Shown here: positions 57,377 through 64,000 of the stretch, piece after piece | How positions within the stretch are numbered: the first letter of the stretch is position 1 | How the letters are laid out: each line of letters opens with the position of its first letter | Origin: Actinoplanes derwentensis | GTDB lineage: Bacteria > Actinomycetota > Actinomycetes > Mycobacteriales > Micromonosporaceae | Direction: 5' to 3' | DNA length: 64,000 bases | Assembly: GCF_900104725.1 (NCBI RefSeq) | Contig: NZ_LT629758.1 | Span: 310,001-374,000 of the forward strand | Notes under the pieces: model-generated | What the model was told of the DNA's origin: nothing | Database searches by the model: none | The model's input: only the letters and a program-made list of their open reading frames with translations | Position numbers and translations under genes: made by a program

Positions 57377-57802
57377 TCAGGGGTTTGGGCTCGCCGTGGT
57401 GTGCCGCAACGATGCCGATCCCAGGATCCGGGTCACCGTGACCTCGATGACGACCCGTTCCGGGTTGGGCCGGGGCACCCGGTAGCGGGCGGCGTAGCGC
57501 TGTTCCGCGTCGCCGACCGCGCCGGGGTCGTCGCGGATGACGGCGAGGCCTTCGACGGTGCTCCAGCGGGGGCCGTCGATCTGGCAGATCGCGACGCGGG
57601 TGGCACCGCGCCGCACGTTGCGGACCTTGGACGAGCCACCGGAGGTGATGATCCGGGCGATGCCGGTGCTGACGTCCAGGGTGGCGCCGACCGCGACCAC
57701 GTGGGGTGAGCCGTCGGCGCGCAGCGTGGTGAGGGTGCACAGGTGGCGTTCGGTCCAGAACTGGGCGAGCGCGGGCGAGTCGAGGGGGACGGTGCCGCTC
57801 AC
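57377..57802 (-). CDS. Pyridoxamine 5'-phosphate oxidase-fold (PPOX) protein
   Basis: 141 residues from GTG 57802 (GGAG eight bases upstream). Split-barrel flavin or F420 fold with [19 protein letters not shown], then [22 protein letters not shown] and [12 protein letters not shown]. Actinobacterial members often use F420 and reduce small molecules. It follows the DUF2252 gene by 22 bases, so it is probably co-transcribed. Confidence 0.85.
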   Translation of the reverse strand: MSGTVPLDSPALAQFWTERHLCTLTTLRADGSPHVVAVGATLDVSTGIARIITSGGSSKVRNVRRGATRVAICQIDGPRWSTVEGLAVIRDDPGAVGDAEQRYAARYRVPRPNPERVVIEVTVTRILGSASLRHTTASPNP

Positions 57803-57824
57803 GGGCGTACTCCAAAGGGGTTGG

Positions 57825-59243
57825 TCATGCGGTTTCGGCCGGGAGATCGCCGCGGTGGACGGCTGCGACAAGTGCCGCGTGGTCTTTTTCGACCTGGTCG
57901 GCGTACGCCCGGGCGAAGCGCGCCAGGGATTCGTCGAGTTTCGCCGAACCGCCGACGTAACCGGCGATCATCGAGGCCCCGCTGGTCCGGGCGTGGGATT
58001 TGGCGAGCAGGTAGCCGCAGATGCCGGCGTAGTCGGCGAGCGCGCCCGCGTTGACGTCCTCGATGAGGATGGCGCCTTTCATGTCGCGGAACTGCCGCAC
58101 GTAGTACTGGTGTTCACCGACCGTGGTCCAGCCGAGCAGCGGGTCGCTGACGGTCTGCAGCGCCTGCTGGTATTCGACGACCCGCTGTCCCTGATGCCGG
58201 TGCCAGGCCAGCGCGCCGTGCTGGTGTCTCGCGACGACCGAGCGGCGGGCCTGCTTGAGTTGCAGGAAGAGCACGTCGTCGGAGCTGCTTCCTTCACAGA
58301 GCGCGACGTACGCCCGGAGCCCGACCGATCCGACGCCGACGACCTTGTGCGCGATGTCGACGATCCGGTAACCGCCGAGGATCCGCGCCCAGTGTGGTTT
58401 GAGGGTGCTCAGGTAACCGTCGAGGGCTTCGGCGAGCTGGTCGCGTTCGTCGTCGGGCAGCCGGGTGATCAGTGGTGGTTCCTCGACGAGCCGGGCGGTG
58501 CCGTCGTGCCGTTCGGTGAACCGGGGCAGCGCCCGGTCGCTGGTGCGCCGGCGGGCCCGGCGGGCGGCGCGCCCGATCTCGTCGCGGAAACTGGCCCGGC
58601 TGGCGGCCGACTGCATCGCTTCGACGTCGAGCTGGTCGAAGGAGCGGCGCAGCAGTGGCTGTTCGGCCAGGTGCAGGATCTGTTCGCGGTACTCCTCGAC
58701 GCAGTGCTGGACGGCGTCGGCGCACGCGGACTCCCGGAACCCGTTGAAGCGGCCGGCGGTGTAGACGCTGACCACGAGCCGGCGCAGGTCCCATTCCCAG
58801 GGACCGGGGTGAGCCTCGTCGAAGTCGTTGAGGTCGAAGACCAGTGCGCGTTCGGGGGAGGCGTAGAAGCCGAAGTTGCCGAGGTGGGCGTCGCCGCAGA
58901 TCACCGGGGTGATGCCGGTGCAGGGCAGGTAGGCGAAGTCGTCGGCCATCAGTCCGGCGGTACCGCGCAGGAAGGCGTAGGGGGAGGCGATCATCCGGCC
59001 GATCCGGACCGGGACGAGCCGGTCGACCCGGCCCTCGTGCGCGGCGACCACCTGGGCGACCGGGTCGGGCCGCCGGTCGGGCTCGCGCCAGTGGGCCATG
59101 TCGGAGCGCGGCGACCGGTCCCGCAGCGAGCGGCCGATCTCGTAACGTTGGGCGCGGGGCGCGGCGGCCCGGCGCAACGAGGTGAAGCCCTCGTCCGCTA
59201 GGCTGCCGAGCACACTCGGGCCGTTGATCAACGGTGGTTCCAT
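57825..59243 (-). CDS. DUF2252 family protein
   Basis: 472 residues from ATG 59243. Its blocks resemble a kinase-like fold: [20 protein letters not shown] and the upstream [11 protein letters not shown], which parallel the catalytic HGD and D motifs of aminoglycoside-phosphotransferase folds. The family is widely distributed but its activity is not established. First gene of a pair with the PPOX gene; divergent from the LacI regulator gene, 129 bp apart. Confidence 0.86.
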   Translation of the reverse strand: MEPPLINGPSVLGSLADEGFTSLRRAAAPRAQRYEIGRSLRDRSPRSDMAHWREPDRRPDPVAQVVAAHEGRVDRLVPVRIGRMIASPYAFLRGTAGLMADDFAYLPCTGITPVICGDAHLGNFGFYASPERALVFDLNDFDEAHPGPWEWDLRRLVVSVYTAGRFNGFRESACADAVQHCVEEYREQILHLAEQPLLRRSFDQLDVEAMQSAASRASFRDEIGRAARRARRRTSDRALPRFTERHDGTARLVEEPPLITRLPDDERDQLAEALDGYLSTLKPHWARILGGYRIVDIAHKVVGVGSVGLRAYVALCEGSSSDDVLFLQLKQARRSVVARHQHGALAWHRHQGQRVVEYQQALQTVSDPLLGWTTVGEHQYYVRQFRDMKGAILIEDVNAGALADYAGICGYLLAKSHARTSGASMIAGYVGGSAKLDESLARFARAYADQVEKDHAALVAAVHRGDLPAETA

Positions 59244-59299
59244 CGCTGCCGAGCGTACGTGTCGCGGGACATCATCCGCGCGGGGCTCGTGAAAAACGG

Positions 59300-59315
59300 A
59301 TGTTATCGATAACAT
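59300..59315. promoter_or_regulatory. LacI operator between DUF2252 and the LacI gene
   Basis: ATGTTATCGATAACAT, a perfect 16-bp palindrome. The inner TGTTATCGATAACA differs by one base from the palindrome in front of araA. It lies about 55 bases upstream of the LacI gene start, as expected for self-regulation. Confidence 0.75.
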
Positions 59316-59371
59316 TTCGGCAACACGAGCGGTGACGCTCTCCTGGGAACCGGATCTGGCGAGGTACGCAA

Positions 59372-60388
59372 GTGGACAAGATCAGCCGCAGTCCGGCCAT
59401 GACCGACGTGGCCCGCCTCGCTGGAGTCTCGCACCAGACCGTCTCGCGTGTCCTCAACGACCATCCGAACGTCAAGGAACAGACCCGGATCCGGGTCCGC
59501 GCCGCCATCGCCGAGCTGGGCTACCGGCCGAACCGGGCGGCTCGTGCGCTGGTCACCGGCCGGTCCCAGCTGATCGGCGTGGTCGCCCGCAACAGTACGC
59601 TGTACGGCCCGGCCACCATGCTGAGCGAGTTCGAGCAGGCCGCCGCGGACTCCGGTTTCGCAGTGAGCGTCGGCAGCGTCCGCGAGCTGGACCGCTCCTC
59701 GATGGGCGCGGTGGTCGAGCGGCACCTGGATCAGCGGGTGGCCGGTCTGGTGGTCATCGCGAACACCGTGTCGGCGGTGGAGGCGCTAGCCGACATCCCC
59801 GAGGACCTGCCGGTGGTCTTCATCGACGGCGATCCGGCCAGCGGCCGGCCGTTGGTGACCGTGGACCAGGTGGCCGGTGCCCGGGCCGCGACCCGGCACC
59901 TGCTGGACGCCGGGCACGAGACGGTCTGGCACGTCTCCGGGCCGACGGACTGGTTCGACTCGGCCGGCCGGATCCAGGGCTGGCGGCAGACCCTGGAGGA
60001 GGCGGGCCGTGAGGTGCCGCCGCTGCTGTCGGCCGACTGGTCGGCCGCCGAGGGGTACCGCACCGGGCAGATGCTGGCCCGGATGCCGGAGGTCACGGCC
60101 ATCTTCACGGCGAACGATCACCTGGCCCTGGGCATCCTGCGGGCGCTGAGCGAGCGGGGCCGCCGGGTGCCGCACGACGTGGCGGTGGTCGGGTTCGACG
60201 ACGTGCCCGAGGCGGCCTACTTCATCCCGCCGCTGACCACCGTCCGGCAGGCCTTCGGTGACGTGGCCCGGGCGGCGTTGAGCCTGCTCCTGGGGCAGAT
60301 GGGTGACGAGGCGGGCACGGCCCGTCAGATCGTGGTGCCGGCGCAGCTGGTGGTCCGGGAGAGCGCGCCCTCGCGGGCTCGCGGGTAA
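59372..60388 (+). CDS. LacI-family regulator (probable arabinose regulator)
   Basis: 338 residues: N-terminal helix-turn-helix and hinge (MTDVARLAGVSHQTVSRVLN to the YRPNRAARAL segment), then a sugar-binding periplasmic-protein-like fold. GTG 59372 or ATG 59399. It precedes araA and a sugar-transport set and has a near-identical palindrome in front of itself and araA, so it is probably the repressor that responds to arabinose or a derivative. Confidence 0.9.
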   Translation: MDKISRSPAMTDVARLAGVSHQTVSRVLNDHPNVKEQTRIRVRAAIAELGYRPNRAARALVTGRSQLIGVVARNSTLYGPATMLSEFEQAAADSGFAVSVGSVRELDRSSMGAVVERHLDQRVAGLVVIANTVSAVEALADIPEDLPVVFIDGDPASGRPLVTVDQVAGARAATRHLLDAGHETVWHVSGPTDWFDSAGRIQGWRQTLEEAGREVPPLLSADWSAAEGYRTGQMLARMPEVTAIFTANDHLALGILRALSERGRRVPHDVAVVGFDDVPEAAYFIPPLTTVRQAFGDVARAALSLLLGQMGDEAGTARQIVVPAQLVVRESAPSRARG

Positions 60389-60470
60389 GTAAGGAACGCG
60401 CCCGCGCGCGCCCGAGTGATCTTGCCCGGCCCAGGTTAATGGGCCGTTACCTCGTTGTTGCCGAGGCCCG

Positions 60471-60497
60471 TTGACACCAGATTTGTTAGCGATAACA
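60471..60497 (+). promoter_or_regulatory. araA promoter and operator
   Basis: TTGACA (60471-60476) is followed 16 bases later by TAACAC (60493-60498). The palindrome TGTTAGCGATAACA (60484-60497) overlaps the -10 region, one base different from that at 59300-59315. A repressor there would block RNA polymerase. The transcript leader to 60799 is about 300 bases with no confirmed small gene. Confidence 0.7.
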
Positions 60498-60799
60498 CTG
60501 GGGTCGTTCCGCCGGAATGTGGCCGCTACCACGTCTCCGGCCGCGCCCTCCGGAGGTCCACCACCCATGATCATCGATATGACGGGGATTGGTTCCGGGG
60601 TGCATTACCTGCCATTGGGCGATTTCGGGGCCTTCTCCGACCGTAAGATCGACAAGTCGGTCACGGCCCGGGCCCGCCCTCGCCTGACTCTGTCGCGCGG
60701 CCAGGGCCGTACCATCGCGGACCCGGCGGCTCCGCTCGTCTCGCACGAGCCGGCGCCTGGTCACGAGTCCGTGCAGAACCATCGAACGAAGGAAAGCCG

Positions 60800-62284
60800 A
60801 TGACACCGCAGATCTGGTTCCTGACCGGTAGCCAGCATCTCTACGGCCCGGAGACCCTCCAGCAGGTCGCCGACCAGTCCGCCGAGATCCAGCGGACCCT
60901 GGCCCACGGCCTCTCCGGCGCCGAGATCGTCACCAAGCCGGTGCTCACCGACGCGGGCTCGATCAAGCAGGTCATGCTCGAGGCCAACGCCGACCGGGAC
61001 TGCATCGGCGTCATCGCCTGGATGCACACGTTCTCCCCGGCCAAGATGTGGATCGGTGGCCTGGACGCGCTGCGCAAGCCGCTGCTGCACCTGCACACCC
61101 AGCACAACCAGTCGCTGCCGTGGTCGACCATCGACATGGACTTCATGAACCTCAACCAGGCCGCCCACGGCGACCGGGAGTTCGGGTACATCCAGGCCCG
61201 CCTCGGTGTGCCGCGCAAGGTGGTCGCCGGTCACGTCGCCGACCCGTCGGTGGTCGCCCGGATCGACTCCTGGGCCCGTGCCGCGACGGGTGTGCAGCAC
61301 GTGCGCGGGCTGCGGCTGGCGCGATTCGGTGACAACATGCGCAACGTGGCGGTCACCGAGGGCGACAAGGTCGAGGCCGAGCTGCGCTTCGGCGTCTCGG
61401 TCAACACGTACGGCGTCAACGATCTCGTCGAGGTCGTGGACCAGGTCGCCGACGCCGAGATCGACAAGCTGGTCGCGGAGTACCGGGACCTGTTCGAGGT
61501 CGACGCCGCGCTGCTCGGCGACCGGATCGAGTCGCTGCGCTACGCCGCTCGCATCGAGGCCGGTCTGCGGCAGTTCCTCACCGAGGGCGGGTTCGGCGCC
61601 TTCACCACCAACTTCGAGGACCTCGGCGGCCTGCGCCAGCTCCCCGGCCTGGCCGTGCAACGCCTGATGGCGGACGGTTACGGCTTCGGCGGCGAGGGCG
61701 ACTGGAAGACCTCGGTCCTGGTCGCCACGGTCAAGGCGATGGGTTCCGGAACCGGCCGGGGTACCTCGTTCATGGAGGACTACACCTACCACTTCGGCCC
61801 GGGCGAGCCTAAGATCCTCGGCGCGCACATGCTCGAGGTCTGCCCGTCCATCGCGTCGTCGAAACCGCGAGCCGAGATCCACCCGCTGGGCATCGGTGGC
61901 CGGGAGGACCCCGTGCGCCTGGTCTTCGACGCGGCCCCCGGCCCGGCGGTGGTCATGGGTATGGCCGACATGGGCGACCGGTTCCGTCTGGTCGCGAACG
62001 AGATCGAGGTGATCCCGCCGGACGAGCCGCTGCCGAACCTGCCCGTGGCCCGTGCGGTGTGGAAGCCAGCCCCCTCGCTCTCGACCTCAGCCGAGTGCTG
62101 GATCATGGCCGGTGGTCCGCATCACACGGTGCTGACTCAGGCGGTCGGTGCTGAGACCCTGCGCGATTTTGCGGAAATGGTTCAGACCGAGCTCCTGCTG
62201 ATCGATGAGCGCACCACACCGGCCGACTTCTCCGACCGGGTGCGCTGGAACCAGGCGTACCACCGTCTGGCTCGCCCCCTGTAA
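60800..62284 (+). CDS. araA: L-arabinose isomerase
   Basis: 494 residues, the standard length. Opens [20 protein letters not shown]; blocks [45 protein letters not shown] and GEGDWKTS match the family; metal-binding Glu and His residues are present (for example FMEDYTYHF). It converts L-arabinose to L-ribulose. The genes for ribulokinase and epimerase are not in the window. Followed by a sugar-binding lipoprotein. Confidence 0.96.
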   Translation: MTPQIWFLTGSQHLYGPETLQQVADQSAEIQRTLAHGLSGAEIVTKPVLTDAGSIKQVMLEANADRDCIGVIAWMHTFSPAKMWIGGLDALRKPLLHLHTQHNQSLPWSTIDMDFMNLNQAAHGDREFGYIQARLGVPRKVVAGHVADPSVVARIDSWARAATGVQHVRGLRLARFGDNMRNVAVTEGDKVEAELRFGVSVNTYGVNDLVEVVDQVADAEIDKLVAEYRDLFEVDAALLGDRIESLRYAARIEAGLRQFLTEGGFGAFTTNFEDLGGLRQLPGLAVQRLMADGYGFGGEGDWKTSVLVATVKAMGSGTGRGTSFMEDYTYHFGPGEPKILGAHMLEVCPSIASSKPRAEIHPLGIGGREDPVRLVFDAAPGPAVVMGMADMGDRFRLVANEIEVIPPDEPLPNLPVARAVWKPAPSLSTSAECWIMAGGPHHTVLTQAVGAETLRDFAEMVQTELLLIDERTTPADFSDRVRWNQAYHRLARPL

Positions 62285-62310
62285 CACCGTTCTCAAAGAG
62301 GAGATCCACC

Positions 62311-63438
62311 GTGAAATTGAACCGGCTCGCGGCAGTCGTCACCGCCGTCGCGATGACCGCCACCATGGCGGCTTGTGGCAACGCGGAGAAGACCGCTGAC
62401 AAGGAAGCCGCCTCCGGCGGCGACAACACCGGTGCCCTGGTCGGCATCACCATGCCCACCCGCTCCTCGGAGCGGTGGATCCACGACGGCGACAACCTCA
62501 AGTCGCAGCTCGAGGGCCTGGGCTACAAGGTCGACCTGCAGTACGCGGAGAACGACATCCCGACCCAGACCCAGCAGCTGGACAGCCAGATCACCAAGGG
62601 CGCCAAGCTGCTGATCATCGCCTCCATCGACGGCGAGGCGATCACCAGCCAGCTGGAGAACGCGGCCTCGGCGGGCATCAAGGTCATCGCGTACGACCGC
62701 CTGATCCGTAAGAGCCCGAACGTGGACTACTACGCCACCTTCGACAACTTCAAGGTCGGTGTGCAGCAGGCGACCTCGCTGCTGACCGGTCTGAAGGTGC
62801 TCAAGGCCGACGGCTCCGACGCCGGCCTGAAGGGCCCGCTGAACGTCGAGCTGTTCGCCGGTTCGCCGGACGACAACAACGCGACCTTCTTCTTCAACGG
62901 CGCGATGAGCATCCTGCAGCCGTACATCGAGAAGGGCACCATCGTCATCAAGTCCGGCCAGAAGGACTTCGCGACGGTCGCCACCCTGCGCTGGGACCCG
63001 GAGACGGCCCAGAAGCGCATGGAGAACATCCTGACCTCCACCTACAAGGGTGGCGCCAAGGTCGACGGCGTTCTCTCGCCCTACGACGGCATCTCGATCG
63101 GTATCCTCTCGGCCCTGAAGTCGGCCGGTTACGGCACCGGTTCGGCCTACCCGATCGTCTCGGGCCAGGACGCCGAGCTCGCTTCGGTCAAGTCGATCAT
63201 CGCGGGTGAGCAGTACTCCACCATCTACAAGGACACCCGCCAGCTGGCGAAGACCACCGGTGAGATGGCCGACGCGGTCCTCAAGGGCCAGACCCCGGCG
63301 ACCAACAACACCAAGGACTACGACAACGGCAACAAGGTCGTTCCGGCCCAGCTCCTCGAGTCCCTGATCATCACCAAGGACAACTACCAGAAGGAACTGG
63401 TCGACAGCGGCTACTACAAGGCCGACCAGCTGAAGTAA
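62311..63438 (+). CDS. Sugar-binding lipoprotein of an ABC transporter (ChvE/XylF type)
   Basis: 375 residues from GTG 62311 (AGGAG upstream). A signal peptide ends in the lipobox MAAC. The mature part is a two-domain periplasmic-binding fold with [18 protein letters not shown] and AYDRLIRK, typical of the ChvE family for arabinose, galactose and xylose. Its place after araA suggests arabinose. A stem-loop follows the gene. Confidence 0.93.
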   Translation: MKLNRLAAVVTAVAMTATMAACGNAEKTADKEAASGGDNTGALVGITMPTRSSERWIHDGDNLKSQLEGLGYKVDLQYAENDIPTQTQQLDSQITKGAKLLIIASIDGEAITSQLENAASAGIKVIAYDRLIRKSPNVDYYATFDNFKVGVQQATSLLTGLKVLKADGSDAGLKGPLNVELFAGSPDDNNATFFFNGAMSILQPYIEKGTIVIKSGQKDFATVATLRWDPETAQKRMENILTSTYKGGAKVDGVLSPYDGISIGILSALKSAGYGTGSAYPIVSGQDAELASVKSIIAGEQYSTIYKDTRQLAKTTGEMADAVLKGQTPATNNTKDYDNGNKVVPAQLLESLIITKDNYQKELVDSGYYKADQLK

Positions 63439-63446
63439 TCCGGGTT

Positions 63447-63480
63447 CCGCGCCCCGCCCGGCTCACCGGGTGGGGCGCGG
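63447..63480 (+). terminator. Intercistronic hairpin between binding protein and ATPase genes
   Basis: CCGCGCCCCGCCCGG pairs with CCGGGTGGGGCGCGG (one G-U pair), 15 bp, four-base loop. It may partially terminate or stabilise the upstream transcript, giving more binding protein than transporter. Confidence 0.75.
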
Positions 63481-63506
63481 CCCTCACCGGCCCAAGGAGG
63501 GTTGGC

Positions 63507-64000
63507 ATGACCGACACAATCCTGCGGATGAGCGGCATCACCAAGACGTTCCCGGGCGTCAAGGCGCTGCAGGACGTCAACCTGGAAGTACGCAGAGGAG
63601 AGATCCATTCCATCTGCGGGGAGAACGGGGCCGGCAAGTCGACCCTGATGAAGGTGCTGTCGGGTGTCTACCCGCACGGCACCTACGAAGGGGACATCGA
63701 GTTCGAGGGCGAACCCTGCAAGTTCTCCGGAATCCGCGACAGCGAGCACCGTGGCATCGTCATCATCCATCAGGAGCTGGCACTCGCGTCGAATCTTTCC
63801 ATCGCGGAGAACATTTTTCTCGGTAACGAGCAGTCGACCCGCGGCTGGATCGACTGGAACAAGACCAACGCCGCCGCCGACGAACTGCTGCGCCGGGTCG
63901 GCCTCTCGGAGAGCGGTGTCACGCCGGTCGTCGAGCTGGGTGTCGGCAAGCAGCAGTTGGTGGAGATCGCCAAGGCGCTCTCCAAGAAGGTGAAGCTGCT
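63507..64000 (+). CDS. Sugar ABC transporter ATP-binding protein, 3' end outside the window
   Basis: ATG 63507 with AAGGAGG (63494-63500) upstream; 164 residues are visible. It has Walker [18 protein letters not shown] (Q-loop) and [13 protein letters not shown] of the XylG/MglA type, the double-ATPase subunit of ChvE-type importers. The rest, with a second nucleotide-binding half, should follow. Confidence 0.93.
   Translation, partial: MTDTILRMSGITKTFPGVKALQDVNLEVRRGEIHSICGENGAGKSTLMKVLSGVYPHGTYEGDIEFEGEPCKFSGIRDSEHRGIVIIHQELALASNLSIAENIFLGNEQSTRGWIDWNKTNAAADELLRRVGLSESGVTPVVELGVGKQQLVEIAKALSKKVKL

Noticed and set aside
60567..60803. Small ORF before araA
   Set aside because: It has no RBS, domain or usual composition, and lies in the transcribed leader after the promoter; coding is unsupported.

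Overview
The window is high-GC DNA with dense, often overlapping genes, frequent GTG starts and Actinobacteria-type families: a RamB-like regulator beside the glyoxylate genes, DUF402 and DUF305 proteins, a Tat- or Sec-exported chitin LPMO, and a sugar ABC system with LacI control. The content (chemosensory genes plus an LPMO, an arabinose locus and many two-component systems) fits a Micromonosporaceae member such as Actinoplanes. That placement is inferred, not tested. No rRNA, tRNA, CRISPR array, insertion sequence or prophage was recognised.

Layout. 1-5.4 kb: the end of an AAA ATPase, a membrane GGDEF-EAL protein, and a divergent methyl-accepting chemotaxis protein. 5.4-9.2 kb: a PAP2 phosphatase, a poorly conserved low-GC patch with one hypothetical gene, a HAD phosphatase, a decayed stretch with a frameshifted small gene, and a DUF1905 gene. 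9.4-14.8 kb: a pterin dehydratase-VOC fusion, then aceB and aceA (glyoxylate shunt) divergent from a RamB-like regulator. 14.9-18.9 kb: a two-component system coupled to an ABC-2 exporter; its kinase carries two short tandem-repeat insertions. 18.9-24.8 kb: DUF402, RidA-like, LPMO, DUF305, GNAT, LysR, DMT and sulfotransferase genes. 24.9-30.1 kb: a NarL-type two-component system whose regulator is frameshifted, divergent from a MacB/FtsX-type ABC system. 30.4-32.7 kb: a large secreted PGRP/amidase protein.

32.7-41.8 kb is a tightly overlapped chemosensory operon on the minus strand: CheW, CheR-TPR, CheW, MCP, CheA-REC, CheB, then a triple-receiver hybrid kinase. The composition matches Wsp-type systems with alternative outputs rather than a simple flagellar set. 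41.9-48 kb: an acyltransferase, two envelope proteins (SCP/CAP and L,D-transpeptidase) and a MacAB-like efflux system. 48-54.6 kb: one minus-strand gene for a 2,186-residue, mostly disordered, repeat-rich protein ending in a TPR-like domain; it is the strangest gene in the window. 54.6-56.1 kb is a largely gene-free stretch with an A/T-rich hairpin and a degenerate 30-bp repeat array. 56.1-59.2 kb: small hypothetical genes, a PPOX protein and a DUF2252 protein. 59.3-64 kb: a LacI regulator, araA, a sugar-binding lipoprotein and the start of the transporter ATPase. Matching palindromes in front of lacI and araA suggest one arabinose regulon.

Functional themes: signal transduction (four histidine kinases including the hybrid, CheA, two MCPs, c-di-GMP turnover), envelope remodelling, and carbon utilisation (acetate or fatty acids, chitin, arabinose).
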